NCBI GenBank assembly: GCA_025267735.1
Contig: CM046300.1
Location: 35,163,322 to 35,227,321, forward strand
DNA: 64,000 nucleotides
Reading direction: 5' to 3'
Source: Mactra quadrangularis
Taxonomy: Eukaryota; Mollusca; Bivalvia; Venerida; Mactridae
The notes beneath the pieces were generated by a model. That model was not told the origin of the DNA and did no database searches. It saw nothing but the letters and a program-made list of their open reading frames with translations. Shown here in pieces: positions 1 to 11,739 of the stretch. Numbering within the stretch: position 1 is the first letter of the stretch; every line of letters starts with the position of its first letter. A program made the translations under genes and the position numbers.

Positions 1-480
1 TGTTATTTTTTAAATTTCGAGTCTATTGACCTGTTGCCTTAGCCTATCATCACGTATCGCTTCGCCCTCTGGTACCTTAGATTTTAAATCACATACTTAT
101 CTTTTTATGTACCAGGGCAAAAAGCGCTACGTAGCGATATACTTAGGCAATAGGCCCTACAATTACTAAATATTGGTATGCAACCATTCGGAACTCCTCG
201 GCCGTTCGCTGTGAGGTCGAGGTGTTTTGAATGGTATGTAACCTCGCAACCATCCATGACCGGAAATAAATTCGATATGAGGACTGCAGAAGTAAACAAA
301 AAAGCACGTTCCAATAGTAAAGCAAGCATGCATGAGGTAAAAAATGTACAACATAAGCGTGAGCAGTAAAGTTAGCAAAATAGAAAGAAGTACTAAGCTT
401 ATATAATATTTTAGCTACATGCAAAACTATCCGAACTTCAAAACTTATTGATTCGGTATGTCCCAAGGTGAGAAAAATAT
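1..480. other. Non-coding stretch with a family F/H core fragment
   Basis: No gene is evident. Positions 184-212 carry the sequence ATTCGGAACTCCTCGGCC followed by TTCGCTG, which is the core of the H-type foldback repeats found complete near 62.9 kb. Short open frames on both strands here have no recognisable domain and are best read as chance frames across repeat DNA. Confidence 0.5.
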
Positions 481-483
481 GCA

Positions 484-566
484 GCCTGAAATGGACTCGA
501 ACCCAGGACTTCATCCCGCTTTCAAGGCGATTGCAGTCCTGCCTATGCTTAATGGCCGCTTTGAAT
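484..566 (-). repeat. tRNA-like SINE head
   Basis: On the minus strand there is a box B-like segment (GGGTTCGAGTCC) with a box A-like stretch upstream of it in the transcript sense. The 3' end does not pair as an acceptor stem, so this is a SINE head or tRNA relic and not a tRNA gene. A more decayed, similar segment lies at about 735-800. Confidence 0.45.
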
Positions 567-1439
567 ACAACCCCCTAAAACGTGAACAGGTAAGTACCGT
601 TAAATTCTCCCCCACAAATTGAAAATCGTCACAAATTTCGGAATCCCAGACCGTTTGAGGAGCAACTTATTATCACATTTCTCAACTATTTAGTCGCGAA
701 CCAAAGTCGTGCATCGTTGTAACAAGGTGACAAAGTAGCCTGTCAGGGACTGGAACACGGGACACCCCTGCTTAAATGAGCTTTCCGGTCGCTTATAAAT
801 CCTCCCTAAAATTTGAACATATAAGAAAGCTACCCTGGCAAGTAACACACACTAGTAATTCCAATTTAGATAGCGCAAACGCACAGTAAAAAGAATGAAA
901 ACACTCACTGATAGTTGTCAAATTCCAAATGTATTGAAAGTCTTTCTATAACGCTGCCCCGTACAATTGAACAACGTATTTTAAATTGAATTTCATAAAT
1001 AAAATAAGATTTAAAAAAACGGACACTAAAACCCGACTGTAAAAATTAAATTTAGTCTAAAAACTCCCCTTCAATGACTATAACACACGTTATAACAACA
1101 CAGGCGTGGTTAGAAAATAATCCCTATTAGCACTTAGCGAAACTAGGCTTGAAATCGATAAAAAGAATTTAAATATCGTGCGTGTTGTATCAACTGTGAA
1201 AGAGGCGTTTAAAATTTCCGTACTTTACACACTCCATTCGGAACTACTCGGCGATTGCTGCACAATACACTGATCGTCAGTTTACGGAATCACCCGAGTG
1301 ATTTTCCGAATGTACCAACGTGTCATGATTAACTTCCCTTAATTAACATTTACAATTTTTAAAATACGCAGAATCTATTTGCTTTATCAGTTTTTGCTCA
1401 TTAACCCTTTCCTATGGATTTATGTTACTTGTACCAAAA
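567..1439. other. Intergenic, no gene seen
   Basis: AT-rich sequence without recognisable coding content. A partial F/H core (CATTCGGAACTACTCGGCG) is present at about 1233-1251, followed by TTGCTGCACAATAC, so a truncated foldback repeat probably lies here. Confidence 0.4.
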
Positions 1440-1715
1440 CATTACTTATTAACAATGTCATATCAGAGCGGACAGTCAACAAACTCAGCGTTCCTGGAAA
1501 GGCTAAATCTCTGGACTTAGTTGCTAGTCACAGACTAGGCACACACTTTCGTCAGAGATTGACAACTGCCCTACATGATTTAGAATTAGAGGCAAAAATA
1601 AGAATTGCCGCTGAAATTATTTCATGACCAAACTCCTCGAACGTTTGCCCCGTCCAGTAATCTAACCTAGGACACATCGATTGGTAGACGTGTTTGCTAC
1701 AAACTGAGCTACCAC
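1440..1715 (-). repeat. tRNA-derived SINE, minus strand
   Basis: The order of blocks (tail with 'agtcaac...ctcctggaaagg', 'ctggatttagc', 'tgacaactgccctac', then a degenerate tRNA-like head near 1660-1715) matches the better preserved minus-strand copies at 26220, 33895 and 40780. The head is decayed. The short plus-strand open frame overlapping it is not coding evidence. Confidence 0.55.
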
Positions 1716-1790
1716 TGTGGGCTATGTTTTTAAAGATACCGGAAAAGTCTGCAACCTGGTTCCATAACGCAGTAGGCTGCGTGGATAACA

Positions 1791-2282
1791 TAGGCGGAAC
1801 CAGGATTTCTGGCTAGAGGGGGCGGAAAATTCTAGTTAGAGGGGGCGTAAAATGAATAAGTAGAATGGGGCCCAAAGGGCCATAAGGGCCTCGAATGGTA
1901 CAGGGCAATTCCCCTTACCAGAGGACCCGGTGACCGGCGGCCCAGAAAATTCCTCAGTTTTGGTTATTTCTAAGGGATTCAGGCACATTTTCAGAGCCAC
2001 AACTATCTTTTTCTAGAGTATAAAATATAAAGCATCTATTTTAATATTTCATGCAATTTCCTAAAAGCCGCTGAATCATGTTAGCTCTAAAAACTTTACA
2101 ATAATGAAAGGAATTGTTTTATTATGTGTGCCATGTTGCACGCGTAGCGTGCGAATTTTTTTTTACAAGTATATAATATATTTCTTTTAAATATCATATT
2201 TCATGATAGAAAAAAAAACTTTGCTTGGGCATTTTAGGGGGGGGGGGCGTACGCCGGGTCCGCCACGCCTGGATCCGCCTAC
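1791..2282. mobile_element. Non-autonomous DNA element (family V)
   Basis: The ends are inverted: 'aggcggaaccagg' at the left and 'cctggatccgcct' at the right, with G-rich tracts just inside both (agagggggcgg; ggggggggggcg). The interior is AT-rich and has no coding frame. A related right end (ccccgctagatccgccta) occurs at 17746-17763. Superfamily is not clear and no clean target duplication was found. Confidence 0.55.
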
Positions 2283-2500
2283 GGATAATTTCAAATCTAG
2301 CGCTCATGAGGGTAGCTTGTTCGAGTCTCATTTAGTGATGTCCTTCACTTAAGTTTCGACAGTAATGTCGATTTTCTGTTATTTATAAGGTATATGAAGA
2401 AGTCGTTGACTTTGTGAAATAGTATAGTAATGTGGGCACTGGATATAAACAATGTCCAGGGAATTTAGGTTAGGTCAGCTGTTCACTGTACAGTAATGAT
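2283..2500 (+). repeat. SINE fragment, plus strand
   Basis: A box B-like segment (TTGTTCGAGTCTC) is followed by a body ending 'caatgtccagggaatttaggttaggt', the same tail block seen in the SINE copies at 4285 and 5521. The 5' portion is cut by the V element end. Confidence 0.45.
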
Positions 2501-2589
2501 AAGTTCACACGACTTTAACGCTATTAGTAAATGACAATGTCAGCAAGTTTATGCTATTCTCATTCATTTACATTGTATCCCAGCTTGCT

Positions 2590-2830
2590 CATGGTAACTT
2601 TACACGCGTGACATATCCGTTCTGTGACATATACGGTCTAACACGTTTTGATAAGCGTGGAAAAGTTGATTTCAACCGAATATGTCACATTATGTGTGCT
2701 ATATTCGGCTGAATGGTAAGTCATATTTGACCGAATATATCACACGCGAGACATATCCGACCAAATATTTCACACGCGTGACATATTCGTTCTGTGACAT
2801 ATACGGTCTAACAGTGCACAAGTGCATTGT
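2590..2830. repeat. Repeated GACATAT motif block
   Basis: A block reading roughly 'cacgcgtgacatatccgttctgtgacatatacggtctaaca' occurs at about 2604-2642 and again at 2773-2812, with shorter direct and inverted variants (accgaatatatcacac, gagacatatccgacc) between them. This is a small complex repeat with internal dyad symmetry; function unknown. Confidence 0.6.
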
Positions 2831-2942
2831 AGATTGAATAATACGACTATATGCCAAAATATGATTAAACTAAAATAGGGTCTTTTAACCCCCACATATT
2901 AGTTTTTAATGGAACCGACCACGTAAATAATCGCATTGTTAT

Positions 2943-3018
2943 ACTCAGGCGGCCGGTGCGTTCCAAATTACATACATGTATTATAGTGTTTTGAATTGGG
3001 ACCGTGCCGGCGGCCTGT
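2943..3018. repeat. Short GC-rich foldback
   Basis: The arms 'caggcggccggtgcgttcc' and, inverted, 'gggaccgtgccggcggcctg' flank a short loop. The GC-rich hairpin stands out from its AT-rich surroundings. Confidence 0.5.
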
Positions 3019-3175
3019 GATTGTTTACATAAATCAACTGTTGACGTTTCTATATATTTGTTACGTGTAAACCTATATCAAAATAGAACTAGTATTCTTT
3101 ATTATAAAAGAATTAAGGTATATGTAAGTGTTTTTTCACAAGCAAATAAATTTCAAAATGCATAACCAGTATTGC

Positions 3176-3326
3176 AAAAGCACACACACACCCACACACA
3201 CGCCGCCCCCTCACCTCCACACACATTCTCACGTTTCCATGCTCGCACGCACGCACGCACCCCCTCACCCCCTCACACACGCACCCCTACACACGCACGC
3301 ATCCCCACACGCCACACACAAACGAA
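3176..3326. repeat. (CA)n-rich and related microsatellite
   Basis: Compound simple repeat of CA, CCCCTCAC and GCAC(N) units on the plus strand. The open frames rich in His, Thr and Pro that run through it are by-products of the low-complexity DNA. Confidence 0.85.
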
Positions 3327-3339
3327 ACCAACAATAGCT

Positions 3340-4280
3340 ACATCACGTAGCCTGCGAAACAAATATACATTTTACATATACGTTTGTGAAGACAAAAAGA
3401 CAAAACATACAGAAAAGAGACAATTTGTTATGATATATCGATATATCTTAATCATCATCTATCTTCCATTTAGTATTTATACCCATTAAAAACTGTATGC
3501 TTGTATACAAAATAATGCAACATTTGCCTGCATTTTCGTAATAAGAACACAAATCGTACATTTTAACACGTGGTCGACCTACCCTATAAAACAAACCTTG
3601 TCTAAACACATTATATTTTGCTCATTTTGCTTACTACTTAGTCAAGCGATATCTACATGTATATTTCCTATCAGTAAGTAATAAATGTTATTAATTAAAT
3701 TAGTAATTAAAGAATAATTAAGAAATATTTTAACTCACCATTACATGCGGTTGTTTACCACAGCTACATGACTACACATAACTTAATTTAGATCATTCAG
3801 CTAGTAGGCACACAAAACCCGTGATTCACGCTCTATGTACTCTACTTTAAACCGTCGTCATTGAATCGAGTTGAATGAAATAACTTTAACACACTCGTTC
3901 CAACCCATTGATCACCTTACACTTCGTGATCCAAACCGTCGAACAAAAGTAGGCCATTTCTATTGGTAATGTTACTCAATTGTTCATGGTTCATACATTT
4001 GCCCCACTGATTTAAATACTCGATTATATATGGTTAAATAGAAATATTGTAGCGAGAATTTAAATGAACGGGTTTGATGTATGCAACCCAGACAAATGAA
4101 AAAACAAAACAATTATACGTTTATGCGCAAATTTGTCATGACACTGGTTGTAAATCGGCAGCCTTCACGACAAACATTTATCAGCTTTGGACATTGGACC
4201 AAAAATCTTAGCGAACTGATTACATTTAACAATAAGTAATGTATCGTCTGACCATTAAAATCGCTAGACCGGCGGTATTT
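3340..4280. other. Intergenic, no gene seen
   Basis: AT-rich sequence with short 'attaatta' tracts near 3690-3720. No coding frame, RNA gene or repeat family could be supported. Confidence 0.4.
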
Positions 4281-4284
4281 TTAA

Positions 4285-4580
4285 TGGACACGGGTCGACA
4301 GCGCCGTTGGTAGCGCACTGGGATTTAAAATATCGTGTCCCGAAGGCGGTACGAGTTCGAATCCCACCCGGAGAGGTTATACCCTCCATGAAAATTTGAC
4401 GATTATGTCAATTTCTCCATTGATTAGATAAAATGGGGAAGTTTCCGGCCTTGTGGAAGGGTAGGTGAGTACTGGTTATAGACAAGGGTCCAGGAAAGCT
4501 AGGTTAGGTGCACTCGACGCCGTAAAACGACCTTAATTGTGTTGACACAGCGTTAAACCCAGTAAAAATATAATGGACTC
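4285..4580 (+). repeat. Complete tRNA-derived SINE
   Basis: The head carries a box A-like block (CGTTGGTAGCGCACTGGG) and a box B (GAGTTCGAATCCC). A body follows with 'tttccggccttgtggaaggg', 'ggtgagtactggttatagac' and 'aaagctaggttaggtg', and it ends 'gacgccgtaaaacgacc...gttgacacagcgttaaac'. Copies occur at 17895 (minus), 35930 (plus) and 39215 (minus), with a tail at 18995. Being multi-copy with a shared tail, it is a SINE and not a tRNA gene. Confidence 0.75.
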
Positions 4581-4689
4581 GGCCACGGTCCACAGGCTAA
4601 ATTCGAAGACTGTAGTAAATTGATGCTTACTCGTGCAGCGCTTTCTCGAGAAAATCGCAGGGATATGTCATATGACCTTTTTTGATATT

Positions 4690-4925
4690 CAAGTAAACTG
4701 TATAATGATGGTGTTGTAAAGGTGCCATCAGGGTAAGGGATTCAATGTTTCTCAGTTGAGAAACATTGAATGTTGAGAAACATTGAATCCCGCTTAGTAG
4801 TTGGTAAACAGCTAAATTAAGAGATTTGGCTTTTCCAGGAGGAGTGAGTAGGTTGACTGACCGCCATTATATGACCTATACAATGTGTTGCTACAGCGTT
4901 AAACCCAACAAACAAAGTAACAAAC
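4690..4925 (+). repeat. SINE tail with small hairpin
   Basis: The 3' portion of the second SINE family: 'ttagtagttggtaaacagctaaa', 'tttccaggaggagtgagtaggttgactgac', 'acaatgtgttgctacagcgttaaaccc'. A short inverted repeat of 'caatgtttctca' at 4742-4790 sits at its upstream edge. Confidence 0.55.
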
Positions 4926-4959
4926 AAACAAACAATTCGCAATTTAACTTTTATTTTAA

Positions 4960-5045
4960 GCAACCGGATTGGTCAGCCTGGAGAGCAATCGCCTTGTGAG
5001 GAGTCTTTTGTTCGAGTCCCAATAAGGCTGCATATGTAAGCACCC
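4960..5045 (+). repeat. tRNA-like SINE head
   Basis: A box A-like block (GGATTGGTCAGCCTGG) and box B-like block (TTTGTTCGAGTCCC) are spaced as in a tRNA. No matching acceptor stem can be formed, so this is a SINE head. Confidence 0.45.
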
Positions 5046-5053
5046 TGTAACAT

Positions 5054-5278
5054 ATGGCGACCAACGTAAGACGGCAACTAAATCACTTACAGACGGTGTT
5101 TATTATCTCTATAAGGTCCTTATGTTATCGATACTCTACCGGTTTATTACACCACACGCGGTCGATTATGTTGAACTCTAAAATTGATGTTGAAAGGGAA
5201 CTAACTCAATCACGATATTCTTACTCCCCAAAAAGGGAGTGTACTACCAATTTTACGAAATATTCTCCATATGCTTGA
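5054..5278 (+). other. Unrecognised 74-codon open frame
   Basis: An ATG-initiated open frame of 74 codons lies just downstream of a SINE head. It has no recognisable domain, no signal peptide or membrane segment, and sits in repeat-rich DNA. I do not regard it as a supported gene. Confidence 0.12.
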
Positions 5279-5520
5279 TCTGTTAAGAAACGATTGATTG
5301 AATAATTGCTCCATAAACGATCTTGGATTCTGATATTGAAGATAAATTTCTACTTCATTAGAAAGTATGCTACGATACTTACTTGTTTACATTAATGCAG
5401 TCTATAATAGTTATGCACGTGCACTTTGACCTCGCGTATGTAGATAATTGGTTTCGAACCACTTTTTAACAACAGCCTTCGGTAACGCAAGGTTAAAAAT
5501 CATTTTAATTGAGTTATTTC

Positions 5521-5800
5521 ATCAAGTTGAGCATTGGTCGAGTGGTGTGGACACTCGACTGGAATGTCGGAGGTCGTTGGTTAGAGTCAAGTTCGAGTAA
5601 CAATAAGTTTTATTTTGGCCAATAATCCTATTAAGTCGAAGTTCCTCGTAAAATGTAGATATTCATATGTATGTACATATGTATATAGAGCTTCTCTGCA
5701 TTGAATAAGGGAAGATGGATCCTGGCTATTGACAAAATGTCCAGCAAAACATGGTTAGGTGTGCTGACCGCTGTAAAATGACTATATTTTGGAATGATAG
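5521..5800 (+). repeat. tRNA-derived SINE, plus strand
   Basis: The head resembles a class with a long variable arm (ATTGGTCGAGTGGTGTGGAC, then GGTTAGAGTCAAGTTCG). The body ends 'ctattgacaaaatgtccag...catggttaggtgtgctgaccgctgtaaaatgac', the same tail class as 2283 and 4285. Confidence 0.55.
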
Positions 5801-6161
5801 TTAACCAAATAAATAAATTAATAGAGAGAGATAAATAAAGATATATCTATATATAGATAACCTAATGCAATACCGGAATAATTAATTGTAAAGCGAACGT
5901 TACAAGGGTTCAATAATTAGGAAAGTCGCAGTAGAAAGAAATTCAAGAGGAAGTTTTCGCTCAGTCTTAATTAGATGATAAGACGCGCTGTCATTGTAAA
6001 CATATATTGTGCATCTCATTACATATTAATAACCTCCCTTTTGTATAAAGACAGAATGACTATATAATGAATTACCTCCCTTAATTGTACAAGTTATTTA
6101 TGTTAACAGGGCAGAGTTAATAAGATTGTGTTTTTAAAATTATTACTTATCAAGTAAGAGT

Positions 6162-6442
6162 ACAGGTCGTATTCTAGGTCATGCGTGTTATTGTACTTTT
6201 AACAATGAACTTGCTAACTGAATAGGTGAAAAAGCTGATGCATGAACAGCGTTTTACGGATTAAAACATACAACTTTGACATTTAAAATTTATTTTAAAT
6301 ACCGTACATGCACATTTCAAATTTTGTACAGTGGTATGTTTATGAAATAAGAGTCAAATAACTAAGCTATAAAACTGAAAAAAATATTTCACCCCTAAAA
6401 TTCGGTGTGTTTATATACGCAATGTTTACGTGGACGACCTGT
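6162..6442 (+). mobile_element. MITE family M, copy 1
   Basis: Starts 'acaggtcgtattctaggtc' and ends 'gtttacgtggacgacctgt', so the outer nine bases are inverted. Close relatives lie at 28526-28835, 53495-53793 and (inverted) 53807-54094. No coding capacity. The family appears mobile, because copy 2 interrupts one arm of the duplicated block at 28.2-29.0 kb. Confidence 0.75.
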
Positions 6443-6570
6443 ACATCTGCACGGAACATATGACGTTAAATACATGTTTGTTGAATTATCTTACAATGAA
6501 ATATAAAACTAGACTGTGACTATGTATGTTTCATGTAAATATATCTTTTTTTTTGTTTACTGTTAAGCTT

Positions 6571-6700
6571 CATTCAACAATCAGTGGTGCATACATTAAT
6601 GATGCTGATTTAAATATTCACTACAGTACTTCTGTACTAATGATTGATCGATTATATATTAATTAGCGGAGTTAATGTATGCGCCACTGTCAGTTGAATA
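6571..6700. mobile_element. Small foldback element (family W)
   Basis: The arms 'cattcaacaatcagtggtgc' and the inverted 'gcgccactgtcagttgaata' bracket about 75 bases. A second right end of the same kind lies at about 7945-7978. Too short to encode anything. Confidence 0.6.
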
Positions 6701-6719
6701 AATTTTAACAAGAGTTTAT

Positions 6720-7220
6720 ACTAATATGTTTTTGTTCGATGAAGAAACATGTTCTTACAACTTTGATTAATCACCATCGAGTCGCATTCTGACCCCTTAA
6801 GTATTGAGCTAACAGAATTAAGATTATAGCTCAAGGAAACAACGAGGTACCGAGTTGGCTTTCCAATGATTTCCAGTCTAACATTGTTACCAATCGACCA
6901 CACAAGCTCACGGTGTAAGTTCTCATTGTATTCTGACAGGCTTTACAGTGAAATGCTTGTTCTCTTCATAGAATAATACGTTTTTTTTTCTTTTACGCTT
7001 TATAGTGTCATTCGATGAAAATACGGCTAAGATTTAAATTTTACTTATATAATACAGCTTCGAACTCATTGGAAAACATTGGCCTAAGTTTTTACAATTT
7101 TATATTGACCAACCTAATCTTTCAGAGATCGACACAATTGTAGTTTACTTGTTGTTTATTGTCCTCACTATTCATTGTCAAACTGTAACAGGTACGACAT
7201 CATCTTGTTTTATTGTGACC
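6720..7220. other. Intergenic, no gene seen
   Basis: AT-rich DNA. A 60-codon minus-strand frame at 6721-6903 has no recognisable feature. Confidence 0.35.
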
Positions 7221-7224
7221 TGCT

Positions 7225-7560
7225 AAAAACCCATGGTCAGGAGACAGATTCGAACCTTTGACCTCGAGGGTAGTAAGCGGACACTCTTTCAGTGGCCATA
7301 AAACCTAGCTTGAATGCAAGGGATTGCAAGTGCCATAGTCTATCTTTGCTACATGCACCCTCTCCTTAATTATTGGAGCTTGATTGTCTGTGGGACTATA
7401 TCTAAGGGTGCAATTACAGAATTGCAGGAGAGTTATTTACGTTGGACACCAAATGTAACTTGATTAAAACCCATGGGCCGAACTGAGATTCGAATCCACG
7501 ATTCTAGAGTTGTAGCATGACACTCTATCAAGGGATCATGCAAGCTAGTTTTAAGGCAAG
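7225..7560 (-). repeat. Two diverged SINE heads in tandem
   Basis: Two related minus-strand tRNA-like segments, at about 7225-7310 and 7455-7560, each contain 'aacccatgg', a box B complement ('gagattcgaatcc' or 'cagattcgaacc') and 'gacactct'. They are diverged copies of one SINE family. Confidence 0.5.
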
Positions 7561-7579
7561 GCAAAAACAAGGCAGTACT

Positions 7580-8055
7580 AATGTCTGCTACATTACGTTT
7601 ATTAATTATATCGTTTACTAAATTTACTACATCATATCATCTGGGACAATCGGCAGACTCATAGCTTTGACCACAAACTACATCTTACTCAATCGGAATA
7701 TCTCTAACTTTAGAGTGAAAAACGAACACCTAGCATGCCATTGACAATGAATAAAACACTATGCAGCAATTCATGAATTAAAAGAAAAATAATCTACAAT
7801 ACTTTTATAACATTTTTTTTCGAATTTGATTGCTTTCGACTAATAAATCAATATTAAAGGGATGGACACGCCGGCTATTTAAATAGGTACTAACAGTATT
7901 CCGGTACTCACTTTCAATGCATACAACCAAGTCTTTAAATCAGCGGTGTTAATATTTGCGCCACTGACAGTTGAATAAAATTTATAAACAATTGTATATT
8001 ACAGGTGCAATAGATTGTTACGCGTGTTTTGACGTATCTGATATAGCCAGCTGCA
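7580..8055. other. Intergenic with W-type right end
   Basis: Apart from a W-family right end at 7945-7978 (gccactgacagttgaata) nothing is recognised here. Confidence 0.35.
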
Positions 8056-8062
8056 ATACCAC

Positions 8063-9303
8063 ATAGACCTTGAGCCAGTATATGACATTGCTCCCCCCAG
8101 GGGGAATTTTCAAGGGTATGATTTTCTTAACCCCTATGGTGGTAGGCATTCACTGATGAAAGTTTGCAAAGTTCTGTTGGGGCTTTACAGAGTTATGGGA
8201 CTTTGAAATATCACCCATTCTCATTTTCTGGTCAAATCCATAACAGACCTTGAGCCAGTATATACCCACACGGGGAATTTTCAAGGGTATGATTTTCTTT
8301 ACCAATGTAGTGGTAGGCATTCACTGATTAAAGTTTACAAAGATCTGTTGGGGCTTTACAGAGTTATGGGACTTTGAAATATCGCCCATTCTCATTTTCC
8401 AGTCAAATTCATCATATCTTTGAGCCAGTATATAACATTGCTCCCCACATGGGGAATTTTCAAGGATATGATTTTCTTTACCAATGTAGTGGTAGGCACT
8501 CACTGATTTAAGTTTACAAAGTTGTGTTGGGGCTTTACAGAGTTATGGGACTTTGAAATATCGCCCATTCTCATTTTCCAGTCAAATTCATCATATCTTT
8601 GAGCCAGTATATAACATTGCTCCCCACATGGGGAATTTTCAAGGATATGATTTTCTTTACCAATGTAGTGGTAGGCATTCACTGATAAAAGTTATCAAAG
8701 TTCTGTTGGGGCAATACAGAGTTATAGGACTTTGAATTATCGCTCATTCTCATTTTCAAGTCAAATCCATGATAGACCATGAGCCAGTATATGACATTGC
8801 TCCCCACATGGGGAATTTTTAAGGTTATGATTTTCTTAACCCATATAATGTTAGGCACTCACTGATTTAAGTTTACAAAGTTGTGTTGGGGCTTTTTAGA
8901 GTTATGGGACTTTGAAATATTGCCCATTCTCATTTTCTGGTCAAATCTTTCATAGACCTTGAGCCAGTATATAACATTGCTCCCCACATGGTGAATTTTC
9001 AAATGTATGATTTACTTAACCCATTTAGTGGTAGACATTCATTGATAAAAGTTTATAAAGTTCTGTTTAGGCCTTACAGAGTTATGTGACTTTGAAAAAT
9101 CGCTCATTCGCATTTTCTGGTAAAACCATAAGTGCTTTTAAAGCCAGTATATGACATCGATCCTCCTGGAAGTAATTATCTATGGTATGATTATTAAACC
9201 CGCATGGTAGTTGCAATTCACTTATAAAAGTTTGCAAAGTTTTGTAGGGGCTTTACAGAGTTCTGGGACTTTGAACTTCATGGCCCCTATGGCCATTTTC
9301 TAT
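8063..9303. repeat. Seven-copy tandem repeat, unit about 180 bp
   Basis: The anchor 'gagccagtata' recurs at about 8072, 8252, 8422, 8601, 8781, 8961 and 9141 (last copy 'aagccagtat'), so the period is 179-180, with one unit shortened by about 10 bases. Each unit carries 'ctccccacatggggaatttt', 'ggtaggcattcactgat' and 'acagagttatgggactttga'. Central units are nearly identical and outer ones diverged. Because 180 is a multiple of three, minus-strand frames of 60 codons recur in phase; this is a repeat effect. A single inverted, diverged unit lies at about 16660-16740. Confidence 0.9.
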
Positions 9304-11727
9304 GCCAAAATGTTCTTATTACCGTCCTCCGGTATTCTATTTCGACGCATCTTAATTATAAAGCCGTTTTGTTTTTGACAACGATTTGGATTTTGGGTTA
9401 CCCTGTAACGTTATTCCTGTGCATTTCCGATAGTAAGCAGTGTGGAGATTTCTTAACACCAATATGTGAGGAGGCAGGGATTTTGAGGGACTCTTTTCAT
9501 ACCTCTTTTCAACACAGAAAGTGGTGCTTTTTCCTATTACGTTCTTAGTTTAGTTTTGAACATGCCATTTTTTCTAAAACAATAGATATAACAGACAGAT
9601 TGGCGTCCTTTATTTCTCGCTATTTCAAGAGAGTCACTTGACAGGTAGAGTACTTTCGTTTTGGCAAGACTAAAAATAGAAACAAATCAAATGCATCGTT
9701 TCTCAGTTCTCTTATGTCAGCCATATAGGAAATCTCCGCTTTACATATTTTCATTTCTTGATTTTAATGATAACTTTCAGTTATTAATAAAAGTTTTACA
9801 AGATGGTCAAACGAATAAAGTATTTACAGGAAGGGTCATTTGTTAGTCAATCTAAATAAATTTTACACATATATGAATAAAAGCACCTATTTTCTATGGT
9901 AACGTATGTTTCTATACGGACCTAACTAATAAAACTTTATTTTTTTCGTCTGTATTTGTATGTTTGTCTATGATTTAAGCACTTTAGGAAGGCAAAGGGT
10001 TGATACTGGAAACACATATACCACAAAATGATAAATTCAGAACGCCCCTTCGCTCAAATATGACTTAAATTTTAAATCAATTTAAGGAAAATTACAGAAA
10101 TACATCTATAAACCTTGAAACAATGACTTTCAAACTTGGAAAAATCGAAAGAAACTTAAGTACCATAGCCGTGAACAGTCAAAATCAATGAATACATTTA
10201 AAAAGTTTATATACTTAACTCACCGAAAAGTTCATAATTATGAGTGCCTAAAGAAAGAAATAGGTAGTAACGTATATTACAACTACACTGTTTTAACTAT
10301 CACATCCCAATTTTATCTTAACCCCCAGTACAACAGTTTAAATAATTTAATGGTAGCACAAAGTATTTTCTATGTACTATGTCATATTTAAATACTGTTA
10401 ATTAGATTAATAAGGATTGCCTTCAAAATTAAGGGAAACATGTTAAAATTAAGAGTTTAAAAGGTTACAAATTAGTCTCAGAAAAGCATAACAGATCAAT
10501 TGTGTTCAAAGTTCATGTAGTAATTCATTTTGAAGTAAAAATCAAAACGCTGTCCTAGATATTCCATTAGGTACTGGCACACTTATTTCATATAAAAAGT
10601 CATTTGTAACCCAAAATTACATCGCAAGGGTTGGCCATTGGATACGAGATTTGCGTTGTTGCATGAACGATGTGTCTGCTTCCTTATCATTATCAATTTG
10701 TTGTACCATGCTTATGTACCATGTTCCCTTAAATATTTCTGCAACAAAATCTTCCGCGATGTATTATAGTTCTTCTACGACAAAAATAAATTCCGACATA
10801 AATTGTGCTGTTTTTGTTGTAAGGAATTACAACAACCTGTGGTTACATGTGTTTATAGAAGTCCAACTACATTATTTCGCTGCTGTTAAATTCAACAGAC
10901 ATTTTGTGTTGCTTTACACTCAAAGGCATGGTATAAAAGAAACATTCAGAACTTAAACGTTTCAAGTTTCCAAAAAAGCGAAACATTGTGAATCAAGCAA
11001 ACAAACAAGCATCAACTATGATGCTTTTCATATGAAACATACCTTACCAAACGTAACGTATGTTTCAATTCATAAAACCATGTTTTATTGAATAAGAAGC
11101 AAACAAAGGACGCTTTGGTTACATTTGAGATTTGGTTACATCTAGTAAGAATTGAAGTAACAAATGAATTGCGAAAATATCGATTTGAGTATTGCTATGA
11201 AGGATTCTATGCTTATATTACATGCAATGGTTAAACAATCTTCATAGTTTAATTCATCAAAGCCTTTGAGGTGCACACAGTTTCATATTTTTTAGTCTGG
11301 TTGAAGATGTCATATATTTTTCAATGAGATAATAACGACTTTATGCATTGTGGATAACATTTTTGGTGTAAACCAATTTTCAATATGTCACCGTTTAACC
11401 CTTCTCCGCATTGAAAGATCGGTATATCATTTTAACGGTAACGTATGTTACATCACGTATGTTACATTTGATACTTCAGACAGCATTATCTCTAGACGAT
11501 CCTTAGGAATGGCAAAAGTAGTAATTATAAAATGAAAATTTCATTAGAGAGACTAATTAGTAAACGCGAATTCAACTAAGATATTTAACATTAGTTGAAA
11601 ACCATGGTCACGTATGTTTCATGTTTAAATGTCTACCCGAAAATTTTGCTAAAATGTGAAATATAATGAAATCTCATTGAATATCTAATGACGATCGTTT
11701 TTATTTCATATATATTCATATCTTCCA
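9304..11727. other. Intergenic with scattered ACGTATGTT motifs
   Basis: No gene is supported; short frames such as 10651-10956 (101 codons) show no domain. A 13-base motif of the form (A/C)ACGTATGTT(T/A)CA or close to it recurs in one orientation at 9901, 11055, 11440, 11454 and 11609, and again beyond the LINE at 16404. The segment before the first (ttttctatggt) is repeated at 16216. Confidence 0.45.
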
Positions 11728-11739
11728 GCATTAGCCACT

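Noticed and set aside
3128..3489. His/Thr/Pro-rich open frames
   Set aside because: They run through a CA-rich microsatellite.
8321..8682. Two nearly identical 60-codon minus-strand open frames, as if a small gene family
   Set aside because: They are consecutive units of the 180-bp tandem repeat. The period being divisible by three keeps the frame open; there is no sign of selection on codons.
8063..9303. CRISPR-like array
   Set aside because: Units are about 180 bp with no unique spacers, and the context is eukaryotic.
10651..10956. 101-codon frame as a gene
   Set aside because: No domain, no splice or promoter evidence, and composition like the surrounding AT-rich DNA.
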